42,258 nucleotides of DNA, taken from positions 1 to 42,258 of the forward strand of contig CAZUQP010000035.1 of the NCBI GenBank assembly GCA_964622455.1. Reading direction: 5' to 3'. Below are positions 14,645 through 23,635 of the stretch, one piece after another; position 1 is the stretch's first letter, and the number at the start of each line of letters is the position of its first letter. The position numbers were made by a program, and so were the translations under genes. This stretch comes from CAZUQP01 sp964622455. Its GTDB lineage: Bacteria; Pseudomonadota; Gammaproteobacteria; DSM-16500. Below the pieces are notes generated by a model. That model worked only from the letters and a program-made list of their open reading frames with translations. It did not search any database and had not been told where the DNA came from.

Positions 14645-15067
14645 CTACTCAGGCAATCGAACGGTCAAGACATCACATTTAGCGCCGTGCAAAATAGCAT
14701 TTGCAGTTGAACCCAACAGCAACGACAATCCATGCCGGCCGTGACTGCCGCAAATAATTAAATCAGCATTAATATCCTGAGCGACTTCTAAAATTTTTGA
14801 TTTAGTAGGGCCCACTTCTACCCATTGGCTTTTAGGATCGACACTGAGCTCTGTCCCTAATTTCGCAAGAGCTGTTTTCGATTCTTCAATTAACTGCCCT
14901 TCAATATCTTCAATTCCTAAATACGCATAACTATAGCCTGGCAAGGGTTCAACCACATGGATCAAGCTTAATTTTGCACCGGTAAAACCGCGCATACCAC
15001 GCACTTTGGTAATGATATAATCGGTGTCTTCTGCCAAATCTGTCGCAAATAAAATATGTTTGTACAT
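14645..15067 (-). CDS. Universal stress protein (UspA family)
   Basis: 140 residues, one Usp domain: MYKHILFATDLAED at the start, then LSLIHVVEPLPGY, and the ATP-binding signature ICGSHGRHGLSLLLGSTANA (G-2x-G-9x-GS), which suggests a nucleotide-binding type of Usp. The protein ends with the strand CDVLTVRLPE. It sits 13 bases after clpB and 9 before cbpA, in keeping with a stress-response operon. Confidence 0.93.
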   Translation of the reverse strand: MYKHILFATDLAEDTDYIITKVRGMRGFTGAKLSLIHVVEPLPGYSYAYLGIEDIEGQLIEESKTALAKLGTELSVDPKSQWVEVGPTKSKILEVAQDINADLIICGSHGRHGLSLLLGSTANAILHGAKCDVLTVRLPE

Positions 15068-15080
15068 AACATTTATCCTT

Positions 15081-17669
15081 TTAAGCTGCCACGATAGTTT
15101 TTAAGAAAGCCAATTTTCCTTTTTCAAACACAATTTGAATCATGTCGCTCGGTAAAAATTTTCCTGATAAAATTTCTTCAGCCAGCGGATTTTCAATGTA
15201 TTGCTGCATTGCACGCTTTAAAGGCCTTGCGCCATACACAGGATCATAGCCAATCGACGCTAAATAATCCAATGCTTCATGGGTCATGCTTAAACTGTAA
15301 TCTTTTTCTGCTAAACGTGCGCGCAAACGGTCAAATTGAATCTCTGCAATGGATTTAATTTGTTCTCTATCTAAGGGATGAAAGACGACAGTTTCATCAA
15401 TGCGATTTAGAAATTCTGGACGAAAATGCTGGCCTACCACTTTCAACACCGCTTCTTTCATTTCAAAATAATCGCCATGTTTTGAAATATCTTGGATGAG
15501 TTCTGAGCCTAAGTTAGATGTCATCACAATAATGGTATTACGAAAATCAACCGTCCGCCCATGGCTATCGGTCAATCGCCCATCATCCAATACTTGCAAT
15601 AAAATATTAAACACATCGTGATGCGCCTTTTCCATTTCATCCAGCAAAATAACTGAATAAGGTTTGCGCCGCACCAATTCAGTCAAATAACCGCCTTCTT
15701 CATAACCAACATAACCGGGCGGCGCACCCACCAAACGAGCAACAGAATGTTTTTCCATAAATTCGGACATATCAATCCGAATGACTGCTTCTTCTGTATC
15801 AAATAAAAAAGCAGCAAGCGCTTTACATAATTCTGTTTTGCCAACACCCGTGGGCCCCAAAAATAAAAATGAACCAATCGGACGCTTGGGATCTGAAAGT
15901 CCCGCACGCGAACGACGAATGGCATTACACACTGCATTCACAGCCTGACTTTGTCCAATAATCCGTTTATGCAACGCATCTTCCATATGCAGTAATTTTT
16001 CTTTTTCACTTTCAAGCATTTTAGAAACCGGAATATGCGTCCATTTAGAAACGACTTCGGCAATTTCTTCTTCCGTTACTTTGCTGCGTAATAATTGAGT
16101 TTCTTTTTTTTCTGCAAGGGAAGCTTCTGTTAATTTTTTTTCAAGTTCTGGAATCAAACCATATTGAAGCTCCGCCATACGTGTTAAATCACCCGCGCGG
16201 CGTGCTGTTTCAAATTCTAAGCGCGCACGTTCTAAATCACTTTTAATGGTTTGTGCACCTTGCAGAGTGGATTTTTCATTTTTCCAAATATTTTCTAATT
16301 TATCTGATTCACTTTCTAATTTTTTTAATTCTTTCTCTAATTTTTCTAGACGTTTTTTCGATGCCTCATCCGTTTCTTTTTTTAATGCTTCACGCTCAAT
16401 TTTTAACTGTATGACCCGACGATCAAGCGTATCTAATTCTTCCGGTTTAGAATCAATTTCCATGCGGATGTTGCTCGCTGCCTCATCAATTAAGTCAATG
16501 GCTTTATCGGGTAATTGTCTATCTGAAATGTAACGGTGCGATAAAGTCGCGGCTGCCACTAATGCAGAATCAGTTATTTCGACCCCATGGTGTAATTCAT
16601 AACGCTCTTTTAAGCCGCGCAAAATAGCAATCGTATCGGGAACTGAGGGTTCATCCACCAAAATACGTTGAAAACGCCGCTCAAGCGCTGCATCTTTTTC
16701 GATGTATTGACGGTATTCATCCAGTGTCGTTGCGCCTACGCAATGTAATTCACCGCGTGCAAGTGCTGGTTTTAACATATTGCCGGCATCCATAGCGCCT
16801 TCCGCTTTGCCTGCACCCACCATCGTATGCAATTCATCAATAAATAAAATAATTTGTCCTTCTTGTTTCGCTAAATCATTTAAGACTGCTTTTAAACGTT
16901 CTTCAAATTCACCGCGAAATTTGGCACCTGCAATTAATGCGCCCAAATCAAGCGCTAATAAGCGTTTATCTTGCAATCCTTCCGGTACTTCTCTATTCAC
17001 GATGCGTTGTGCTAATCCTTCGACAATTGCCGTTTTCCCAACGCCCGGCTCGCCAATTAAAACAGGATTATTTTTGGTGCGGCGTAAAAGCACTTGAATA
17101 GTGCGGCGAATTTCTGCATCACGGCCAATGACAGGATCTAATTTTCCTTGTTCAGCGCGCGCCGTTAAATCGATCGTATATTTTTCGAGTGCACGGCGTT
17201 GATCTTCTGCATTAGGATCTTGCACAGTTTGCCCTTTACGTTCTTCATCAATGGCTTTTTCAATGGCTTGCTTCACTGCACCCGCTTTTCGAAGCATCTC
17301 ACCTAAAACACCCGTATCTTCTATTGCTGCTAATAAAAATAATTCACTTGAGATATATTGATCTTTACGTTTTTGCGCGAGTTTATCAGTCACATTTAAT
17401 AATCGGTTTAAGTCATTAGAGACATGAACTTCGCCTGGTGCACCTTCCACCTGCGGCAAACGTTGAATCGCTGCATCTAATTCTGAACGCAGCACCGCGA
17501 TATTAGTATTTGCTTTTGTCAAAATAGGACGAATGCTGCCGCCTTCTTGATCGAGCAAGGCTTTCATCACATGGGAAGGCTCAATAAATGCGTGATCACG
17601 GCCAACAGCCAAGGATTGAGCGTCCGCCAATGCTGCTTGAAATTTGCTGGTTAATTTATCCATCCGCAT
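15081..17669 (-). CDS. clpB: ATP-dependent disaggregase ClpB
   Basis: 862 residues. It has an N-terminal Clp repeat domain (MDKLTSKFQAALADAQSLA onward), a first AAA+ module with Walker A GEPGVGKTA and Walker B LFIDELHTM, a long coiled-coil M-domain (REALKKETDEASKKRLEKLE region), and a second AAA+ module with Walker A GPTGVGKTE and GAPPGYVGYEEGG pore loop. With DnaK/DnaJ it extracts polypeptides from aggregates. The start MRMDKLT at 17669 matches the family and has GAGG 8-9 bases upstream; an in-frame ATG at 17702 would precede the predicted transcription start. A sigma-32-like promoter lies directly upstream. Confidence 0.97.
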   Translation of the reverse strand: MRMDKLTSKFQAALADAQSLAVGRDHAFIEPSHVMKALLDQEGGSIRPILTKANTNIAVLRSELDAAIQRLPQVEGAPGEVHVSNDLNRLLNVTDKLAQKRKDQYISSELFLLAAIEDTGVLGEMLRKAGAVKQAIEKAIDEERKGQTVQDPNAEDQRRALEKYTIDLTARAEQGKLDPVIGRDAEIRRTIQVLLRRTKNNPVLIGEPGVGKTAIVEGLAQRIVNREVPEGLQDKRLLALDLGALIAGAKFRGEFEERLKAVLNDLAKQEGQIILFIDELHTMVGAGKAEGAMDAGNMLKPALARGELHCVGATTLDEYRQYIEKDAALERRFQRILVDEPSVPDTIAILRGLKERYELHHGVEITDSALVAAATLSHRYISDRQLPDKAIDLIDEAASNIRMEIDSKPEELDTLDRRVIQLKIEREALKKETDEASKKRLEKLEKELKKLESESDKLENIWKNEKSTLQGAQTIKSDLERARLEFETARRAGDLTRMAELQYGLIPELEKKLTEASLAEKKETQLLRSKVTEEEIAEVVSKWTHIPVSKMLESEKEKLLHMEDALHKRIIGQSQAVNAVCNAIRRSRAGLSDPKRPIGSFLFLGPTGVGKTELCKALAAFLFDTEEAVIRIDMSEFMEKHSVARLVGAPPGYVGYEEGGYLTELVRRKPYSVILLDEMEKAHHDVFNILLQVLDDGRLTDSHGRTVDFRNTIIVMTSNLGSELIQDISKHGDYFEMKEAVLKVVGQHFRPEFLNRIDETVVFHPLDREQIKSIAEIQFDRLRARLAEKDYSLSMTHEALDYLASIGYDPVYGARPLKRAMQQYIENPLAEEILSGKFLPSDMIQIVFEKGKLAFLKTIVAA

Positions 17670-17706
17670 TGAAATAACCTCAAAATAAGTGCCGTGACTC
17701 ATTAAT

Positions 17707-17734
17707 AGATAAGGGCAATCTAGAATAATTCAAG
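17707..17734 (-). promoter_or_regulatory. Sigma-32 (heat-shock) promoter of clpB
   Basis: Reading leftward, CTTGAA (17734-17729 gives the last six as CTTGAA) is followed after 14 bases by CCTTATCT (17714-17707), against the RpoH consensus CTTGAA-N13-15-CCCCATNT (6/6 and six of eight). Transcription would begin near 17700, leaving a 30-base leader to the ATG at 17669. Confidence 0.65.
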
Positions 17735-17809
17735 GATAACATTCAAACAGCAGGGATGAAACAAGTGCGTTTGGTGGAAATGGATATGGATTCGCTGATT
17801 TATGAGCTT

Positions 17810-18088
17810 TCATTTATGAAATAGACCAACAAACGAAATAAAAATGCCTAAAATAGTAACAGCAGCAATGAGCATTCCTCCAAAGCGAATAGTCATTTGA
17901 TTAATTAATTGCTCTCTTACTAAAGTAATTTCTTTTTTTAACGAAGCAACATCACTTTTGGTAGCTAATTTTTCCTCAATTAACTGCGCAATTTCTTCAG
18001 CTTGAAATTCTGCTTGGGGCTCAGTAAATCCCACTTCTTTAGCTTTTTTAATATATTTGTGTGTATCAAACATAATCGCATGACTCAT
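17810..18088 (-). CDS. DUF1640-like coiled-coil membrane protein
   Basis: 92 residues: FDTHKYIKKAKEVGFTEPQA and EFQAEEIAQLIEEKLATKSD at the N-terminus, then a coiled coil (DVASLKKEITLVREQLINQM) and one C-terminal membrane helix (IRFGGMLIAAVTILGIFISF). This layout is that of the DUF1640/CCDC90-like family, found as small single-pass proteins in bacteria and often near phage or accessory genes; function unknown. The ribosome-binding site AAGGA lies 7-8 bases before the ATG. It stands alone between clpB and tRNA-Lys. Confidence 0.75.
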   Translation of the reverse strand: MSHAIMFDTHKYIKKAKEVGFTEPQAEFQAEEIAQLIEEKLATKSDVASLKKEITLVREQLINQMTIRFGGMLIAAVTILGIFISFVGLFHK

Positions 18089-18244
18089 TTAATTATCCTT
18101 ATTGTGCTAATTATACAATTTCTACCAGAAAAAAGCGATTTACTCCCATACAAACATAGCGGGAGTTCCGATCCTAAGGTTTTTTTTATTTCTAGGCGTG
18201 TTACCAATGCCAACAGCAATTATTATTTCGACTGCCTAATTTGA

Positions 18245-18317
18245 TGGGTCGTCTGCGATTCGAACGCAGGACCAACAGGTTAAAAGCCTGCTGCTCTACC
18301 GACTGAGCTAACGACCC
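18245..18317 (-). tRNA. tRNA-Lys (anticodon UUU)
   Basis: A complete 73-base cloverleaf: acceptor GGGTCGT pairing with ACGACCC, D-loop AGCTCAGTCGGTAGAGC, anticodon arm CAGGCTTTTAACCTG with TTT, and T-arm CTGCGTTCGAATCGCAG. The discriminator is A. The genome reads TCA after it, so the CCA end is not encoded and must be added enzymatically. Confidence 0.97.
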
Positions 18318-18351
18318 GTTATGAAGGTTTTAACGCTACGTTGAGCGGCTC

Positions 18352-18379
18352 ATAATACAGAATTTAGAAAAAATATCAA
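18352..18379 (-). promoter_or_regulatory. Predicted promoter of tRNA-Lys
   Basis: Reading leftward, TTGATA (18379-18374) and TATTAT (18357-18352) are 16 bases apart (each 5/6). The -35 overlaps the queE stop codon. The bases after the -10 are GC-rich (GAGCCGCTC), as in stringently controlled stable-RNA promoters. Confidence 0.6.
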
Positions 18380-19017
18380 CGCCCTTTCACATCCCCCCAT
18401 AAAAACTTATGCAGCTGAATTTGCATGCGAACCTGCAATTGATCGGCCAAAATCCAATCCGCTAATTCCCCTGCTTTCTGTTTTTCAAAACTAGGAGAAA
18501 ACAGCACTTGGCAATGCTCCGTTAAACAAAATTTTTGCATCATCTCTTTTGCCCATTCATAATCTAAACGATCGCAAATCACAAATTTGATTTGATCATG
18601 AGGCAATAAATAATTTAGGTTTTCCAGTTTATTTTTTTCAACCTCCCGAGAGCCGGGAGTTTTAAGATCAATGACTTTAACCACCCGTTTATCAACCAAA
18701 GAAACATCGAATGCCCCGCTGGTTTCAAGTGAAACTTCATATCCTGCATCACATAACCGTGTTAACAATGAAATACATGCTTTTTGTGCCAAGGGTTCTC
18801 CGCCGGTGACTGTCACGTACTTTGCATTGTAATGAGCAACTTTATTGAGAATATCGTCTATTTCATACCAAGTCCCGCCGGTAAATGCATAGGCCGTATC
18901 GCAATAACTGCATCGAAGGGGGCATCCGGTTAAACGAATAAAAAAAGTCGGCAAACCAACCGTGCGAGTTTCGCCTTGTAGCGAAAAAAAAAGTTCAGTA
19001 ATACGTAAGCGGTTCAT
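18376..19017 (-). CDS. queE: 7-carboxy-7-deazaguanine synthase
   Basis: 213 residues from the ATG. Radical SAM enzyme of queuosine biosynthesis, converting 6-carboxytetrahydropterin to 7-carboxy-7-deazaguanine. FFSLQGE and FIRLTGCPLRCSYCDTAYAF hold the CX3CX2C cluster motif (spacing confirmed), followed by VTVTGGEPLAQ for SAM binding and VIDLKTPGS. A TTG at 19032 would overlap the cpoB stop by 4 bases and add five residues; the ATG is preferred because family members start close to RITELFFSLQGE. It closes the tol-pal-cpoB block, a common gammaproteobacterial neighbourhood. Confidence 0.93.
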   Translation of the reverse strand: MNRLRITELFFSLQGETRTVGLPTFFIRLTGCPLRCSYCDTAYAFTGGTWYEIDDILNKVAHYNAKYVTVTGGEPLAQKACISLLTRLCDAGYEVSLETSGAFDVSLVDKRVVKVIDLKTPGSREVEKNKLENLNYLLPHDQIKFVICDRLDYEWAKEMMQKFCLTEHCQVLFSPSFEKQKAGELADWILADQLQVRMQIQLHKFLWGDVKGR

Positions 19018-19028
19018 CGTCTTAGCTG

Positions 19029-20084
19029 TCAATGACCCGCCGTTTTGATTTCTCTTAATTGCTGAGTGGCTAAACGAGCAGGCGTCGAACCCGGATAATG
19101 TGTAATGACTTTTCTAAAAGTAGATTTTGCTTCCGCCCATTTAAATTCGGCTGCATAAATCATCCCAAGTTTAAGTTGTGCATCTGATACTTTCGGACTG
19201 TCGGGATAGTTCTTTACTACCTTCGCAAACTCAACAGCCGCTTCAGCATTTTTACTTTGCAATCCATATAACTCGCCCAGCCAATAATGCGCATTTGCAG
19301 CAAATTGTCCTGAAGGGTATTTGGACAGCATTTTTTGTAATGTAGCAATTGCTGCATCATATTTTTTTGCTTTAATCAAATCATAGGCTGTTTGATAAAT
19401 ATTAAGTTCTTCTTGACCGCCCATAGCCGACAAGTTATCAGCTGCTGCTACTTTGTTCTTGATCGCTTTTGCAGCTTTAGGTGCTGCAGATGAAACATCC
19501 GGCGTGTCTGCAATCACTGATTCTTGAGGGGCCGTTGCTGGTGCAAGTGATTTTGGCTTTGCTTTAATAACAGATGGTTTTACCTTAGAAGTGGTTTTGA
19601 CAGACGCATCGTCACTCAGAGATACACCCGCTGGTGCAGCTTGAACATTTACCATCTGCTGACTCAGCCGCTTGTCTAAATCAGAATACATCGCCTTCTG
19701 CTGGCCCTGCATTTGCTGCAGTGTATGGGTCAACTCTTCGACTTGGCCGCGCAGCGATTGCACTTCAGATTGCATAGCATTTAATTTAGCAGCTGCATCC
19801 GAATGTTCCAAATTGGTCATTTGCTGCTCGATACGATTGACACGTTGATCCATATTCAACGGTTGCGGCGGCGGAACATATTGCTGTTGCTCAACTGAGG
19901 CAGATGGCTGCGCTGCAGGGGGGGCAGAAATAGGAGAAGATGCAGTTCCTGCATCCGACTGCCCATCAAATTGAGGGGGATAATTATCCACATCAAAAAC
20001 AGGGGCATCTTCTGCAAAAATGGGTGAAGCGATGCTTAATAACATCGCCGCCATCAAAACTCGTTTAAAAAATGCGATCCGCAT
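19029..20084 (-). CDS. cpoB: Cell division coordinator CpoB (YbgF)
   Basis: 351 residues. A signal peptide (MRIAFFKRVLMAAMLLSIAS, cleaved near IFAED) leads to a Pro/Gln-rich spacer, a coiled coil (QRVNRIEQQMTNLEH to about 135) and an Ala/Lys-rich linker. Three TPR-like repeats make up the C-terminus (LNIYQTAYDLIKAKKYDAAI, AHYWLGELYGLQSKNAEAAV, LKLGMIYAAEFKWAEAKST). CpoB acts in the periplasm with TolA and PBP1B to link peptidoglycan synthesis to outer membrane constriction. It follows pal by 15 bases. Confidence 0.95.
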   Translation of the reverse strand: MRIAFFKRVLMAAMLLSIASPIFAEDAPVFDVDNYPPQFDGQSDAGTASSPISAPPAAQPSASVEQQQYVPPPQPLNMDQRVNRIEQQMTNLEHSDAAAKLNAMQSEVQSLRGQVEELTHTLQQMQGQQKAMYSDLDKRLSQQMVNVQAAPAGVSLSDDASVKTTSKVKPSVIKAKPKSLAPATAPQESVIADTPDVSSAAPKAAKAIKNKVAAADNLSAMGGQEELNIYQTAYDLIKAKKYDAAIATLQKMLSKYPSGQFAANAHYWLGELYGLQSKNAEAAVEFAKVVKNYPDSPKVSDAQLKLGMIYAAEFKWAEAKSTFRKVITHYPGSTPARLATQQLREIKTAGH

Positions 20085-20099
20085 AAAAGTCTCTCAAAT

Positions 20100-20639
20100 T
20101 TAGCCCGTTGATTTAGCAATAATAGCACGGCGATCCAACTGATAATCTTGTTCCGTACGTCCCGAAACAGCCGGCCGTTCTGCGCCATAACTCACAACCC
20201 TAATTTGTTTGGGATTCACACCACGTGATTTTAAAAGATCCAATACCGCATTTGCACGATGCTCTCCTAAACCAACATTATATTCACGACTGCCGCGCGG
20301 ATCAGTATGGCCTTCTAGGATAATTTTTGTGTGTGGATGTGCAACTAAATAATCTGCGTTTGCTAAAATAGCAGGCTTATCTTCTTCATGCACATCACTT
20401 TTATCAAAATCAAAATAATAGGTTCGTTGTGCAACTAAAGGTGAACGCGTTCCAGCGCCTTGGCCGCCATAACTAGTATTTTCTCCCAAACCTGATGAAT
20501 GCGCACCGCCTGCATCTGCTGTCATCATTCTTGAATCATCACCGCTGCCAGCATATTTATTCTTCTTCGTGGTAGAACATGCGCTTAACGCGATGATACA
20601 CCCCACACCAATAACACATAATAATTTTTTTAATTTCAT
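20100..20639 (-). CDS. pal: Peptidoglycan-associated lipoprotein Pal
   Basis: 179 residues. The lipobox LSAC puts the acylated cysteine at position 21. An OmpA-like domain follows a Gly/Ser-rich linker: YYFDFDKSDVHEEDKPAI, IILEGHTDPRGSREYN (diaminopimelate-binding region), LGEHRANAVLDLLKSRGV and IRVVSYGAERPA. Pal anchors the outer membrane to peptidoglycan and binds TolB. Gene order tolB-pal-cpoB is standard. Confidence 0.97.
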   Translation of the reverse strand: MKLKKLLCVIGVGCIIALSACSTTKKNKYAGSGDDSRMMTADAGGAHSSGLGENTSYGGQGAGTRSPLVAQRTYYFDFDKSDVHEEDKPAILANADYLVAHPHTKIILEGHTDPRGSREYNVGLGEHRANAVLDLLKSRGVNPKQIRVVSYGAERPAVSGRTEQDYQLDRRAIIAKSTG

Positions 20640-20664
20640 GACCTTTCTCCCTTAAAAAATAATG

Positions 20665-21969
20665 TCAAGATAAATAAGGCGACCAAGCAGGATCTTGTAC
20701 TTCGCCCTCACGCGCTGGTAAACGTAATTGCACACTCCCATCGCTTGCAACCATAGCCAATACACTACGGCCCGCATAAAGAGTGCCATATAATACCATA
20801 CTACCATTTGGCGCTACACTAGGAGATTCATTATCCGTCCCCGATGAATTAGTCAACACTCTAAATGTACCTGTATCTAAATCAAGAATACCTATGTTAA
20901 ACAAATTAGTTTCTCGATTTAGTATCGTAATATGGTTGCCGTCAGGCGCAAATGACGCACGCGCATTATAGTTACCTTGATAAGTAATACGAGAAATAGC
21001 ACCTGTTGCTAAGTTTTTTTGATAAATCTGCGGATTGCCGCTGCGGTTTGAGGTAAAAATAATTGATCTGCCGTTCGGTGACCAGGCAGGCTCTGTATTG
21101 ATAGACCAATCATGTGTCACCGGTGTTAAGCGGCGAGAAGCGACATCCATAAGATAAATATTAGGCGAACCCTCTTTTGAAAGCACTAGAGCAAGTTTTC
21201 TACCATCAGGCGACCAAGCAGGTGCACCATTAATCCCAGGGAAATCACTCATTAACCGCCGGCTGCCCGTTGCAACATCTTCAACATAAATGGCTGCATG
21301 TTTATTTTCAAAAGAAACATAGGCAATTTGTTTCCCATTCGGTGACCAAGCAGGGGACATAATAGGATCATTTGAAATTAATAAAGGCCTTGGGTTATAA
21401 CCATCGACATCAGATACTTCAAGTATGTAACGCGTTGATAAATTATCATATGAACGCTGCACGACAATATAGGCCAAACGCGTTGAGAAAATACCGCGCA
21501 CGCCTAAAATCTGCCGGTAAATTAAATCACTGATATGATGCGAAAGTGAACGCAGATCTCCTTCAGGGACAATGAATTTTTGCTTAAGCAAAGGTAAATT
21601 ATTAGCAGCATTTTTATCTTTAAATGTTTCTAATAATTGGAAACTCACTTGATATTGATCACCGCCCACTTGTTCGACTTTACCGACCACCATCGTATCA
21701 GCACCGATGCTGCGATAATAACTCATCGGCATTTCACGGCCTAAAGCGCCGCCATTGTATACATTAAAGCGCCCGCTATTTTTTAAATCGTTCCTAATGA
21801 TGGCCGAAACATCTTGCGAAGGTGTTTTGCCTTGGACAGTAAAAGGCAAAATAGCAATGGGGACAGCGCTTGAAACACCGCGAGTCAATTCCATGCTGAG
21901 CATGGCAAACGCGTTGTGAAAAAATAGGGGCAGGATGCATACTAACACCCTTATAATTAACTTGAACAT
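20665..21969 (-). CDS. tolB: Tol-Pal system protein TolB
   Basis: 434 residues. A signal peptide (MFKLIIRVLVCILPLFFHNA) precedes an N-terminal domain (AIIRNDLKNSGRFNV, MVVGKVEQVGGDQYQVSFQL) and a six-bladed beta-propeller with repeated SPNGKQIAYVSF, APAWSPDGRKLALVLS, EPAWSPNGRSIIFTS and ASFAPDGNHITIL motifs. TolB is periplasmic and shuttles between TolA and Pal. ATG at 21969 is chosen; a TTG three codons earlier (21978) is also possible, with AAAGG too close to it. Unusually, tolA is not immediately upstream: two other genes intervene. Confidence 0.96.
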   Translation of the reverse strand: MFKLIIRVLVCILPLFFHNAFAMLSMELTRGVSSAVPIAILPFTVQGKTPSQDVSAIIRNDLKNSGRFNVYNGGALGREMPMSYYRSIGADTMVVGKVEQVGGDQYQVSFQLLETFKDKNAANNLPLLKQKFIVPEGDLRSLSHHISDLIYRQILGVRGIFSTRLAYIVVQRSYDNLSTRYILEVSDVDGYNPRPLLISNDPIMSPAWSPNGKQIAYVSFENKHAAIYVEDVATGSRRLMSDFPGINGAPAWSPDGRKLALVLSKEGSPNIYLMDVASRRLTPVTHDWSINTEPAWSPNGRSIIFTSNRSGNPQIYQKNLATGAISRITYQGNYNARASFAPDGNHITILNRETNLFNIGILDLDTGTFRVLTNSSGTDNESPSVAPNGSMVLYGTLYAGRSVLAMVASDGSVQLRLPAREGEVQDPAWSPYLS

Positions 21970-22050
21970 AGCAATCAAAATACCTTTCTATATAAAATAA
22001 CCCATGCCATTTTTATATCATATCTTATCTTATAAAGAAATCTGTACCCG

Positions 22051-23541
22051 CTACACATTTTCACTAATATTTTGCACCGAACTCGCTGTAAACTCGTGCG
22101 CCAAAGAAGGACGGCTAAATAATTGACCCTGCATGATCATACAGCCCAATTCATGTAACAATTTTTTCTGTTTCTGGCTTTCAACACCTTCTGCAATCAC
22201 TTTAGCTTGTAAACTTTTAGCTAACGCAATAATCATTTTTACAATGGCTTCGCTTTCTTTATTCACAGCAATATCATGAATTAATGAAGTATCTATTTTA
22301 AAAATATCTAACGGTAAACGGCGTAGATAACATAAAGGCAAGTAACCCGCACCAAAGTGATTCACAGCAATTTGTACACCTAGATGTTTTAACATATGCA
22401 GCATTTTTTCCAACTGTTCAATCTTGCTAAGCAAAGACGCTTCCGTAATTTCTAAAATTAACTTACTCGGATCTAAACGCATTTCTTGCAACAACTGAGA
22501 AAGTTTATGGACAAAATGCGCATTTTCCAGTTGTTTCAAAGAAATTTTGACAGCAATCGCGGGCGGAATAAAATTTTGTTCTTGCCATCGCACCATCTGC
22601 TGACACGCATTGCGTAATAACCATTCATTAATAGCAACCATTCTACCGCTATTTTCTGCAACTTTTATAAACTCCGAAAACTCAATCACGCCAAAATCCG
22701 GCTGCTGCCATTGCAAAAAAGCTTCCATGCATACAACTTGCTTAGTTTCAATATTAAATTGAGGTTGATAATAAATACTGAATTCTTGATAAACCGTCTC
22801 ACTATGCAAACTTGACGTCAGCATTAATTCACGCCGGCTTAAAGTATGCATTTCCTCATGATAAAATTGGTACGTATTACGCCCGCGGGATTTTGCTTGA
22901 TGCATGGCAAGATCCGCATTTTTTAGCAGAGTTTTTCCATCATGCCCATCTAAAGGAAAAACTGCGATACCAATGCTCGCCGTCGTATATAATTCTTGTC
23001 CATCAATAAGAAAAGGCTGAGAAATGGCATCTAATAAACGCTGCGCAAGGTAAGCCGCTGTCTCTGCTTTTGCAATTTGTGAAAAAATAAATACAAATTC
23101 ATCGCCTGCAAACCGGCTTAACGTATCTACCTGGCGCACACAGGTCGATAAACGTGCCGCCACCTCTTTTAACAGCAGATCACCCATATCATGGCCCAAT
23201 GCATCATTAATCATCTTAAAGCCGTCGAGATCTAAACACATCACACTGCACGTCAACTGATGACGAATACTTTGCTGCACAGTCAGTGCTAATCTATCTT
23301 CAAACAATTTTCGGCTGGGCAATCCTGTTAAAAGATCTATCAATACATCATAGGAAATTTTTTCTTGTAACGCACGTAAATTTGTCGTTAACTGGGTTTG
23401 ATGCTCTCGCTCTCGCAATAAATCTTGCCGAACAGCAGCGAGTTGTTGTTTTAATATTTTGTTTTTCCGTGACACATACCAAAAACCGAGCAACACTGCC
23501 GCACTGATAATAACAGCACTGATAATCTGAAGTTGCAGCAC
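22051..23541 (-). CDS. GGDEF-EAL protein, EAL half probably inactive
   Basis: 496 residues. One membrane helix at 5-24 and a coiled coil (25-62) lead to a GGDEF domain with AGDEF at 145-149, the metal-binding LDLDGFKMIND, and an inhibitory RxxD site (RQVD, 136-139); diguanylate cyclase activity is plausible. The EAL domain keeps the motif Glu273 (EAF), E364, K415, E451 and Q471. The metal-binding DDFGTG motif reads NHFGAG (N394, H395), and the usual Asn of NxS is Lys332, so phosphodiesterase activity is unlikely and c-di-GMP binding at most is expected. GTG start with GGAGGG 6-7 bases upstream. Confidence 0.9.
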   Translation of the reverse strand: MLQLQIISAVIISAAVLLGFWYVSRKNKILKQQLAAVRQDLLREREHQTQLTTNLRALQEKISYDVLIDLLTGLPSRKLFEDRLALTVQQSIRHQLTCSVMCLDLDGFKMINDALGHDMGDLLLKEVAARLSTCVRQVDTLSRFAGDEFVFIFSQIAKAETAAYLAQRLLDAISQPFLIDGQELYTTASIGIAVFPLDGHDGKTLLKNADLAMHQAKSRGRNTYQFYHEEMHTLSRRELMLTSSLHSETVYQEFSIYYQPQFNIETKQVVCMEAFLQWQQPDFGVIEFSEFIKVAENSGRMVAINEWLLRNACQQMVRWQEQNFIPPAIAVKISLKQLENAHFVHKLSQLLQEMRLDPSKLILEITEASLLSKIEQLEKMLHMLKHLGVQIAVNHFGAGYLPLCYLRRLPLDIFKIDTSLIHDIAVNKESEAIVKMIIALAKSLQAKVIAEGVESQKQKKLLHELGCMIMQGQLFSRPSLAHEFTASSVQNISENV

Positions 23542-23635
23542 CGTAATCCCTCCATGATCCGCTATTTAACCATTTCAGCCTAGCATCAGAAGCATAATTC
23601 GTGCAACATATCTTCTTTTCTATAAGGAAATAAAC

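Noticed and set aside
17670..17702. ATG at 17702 as clpB start
   Set aside because: It lies at or before the predicted transcription start, and ClpB proteins start at the MRMDKLT equivalent.
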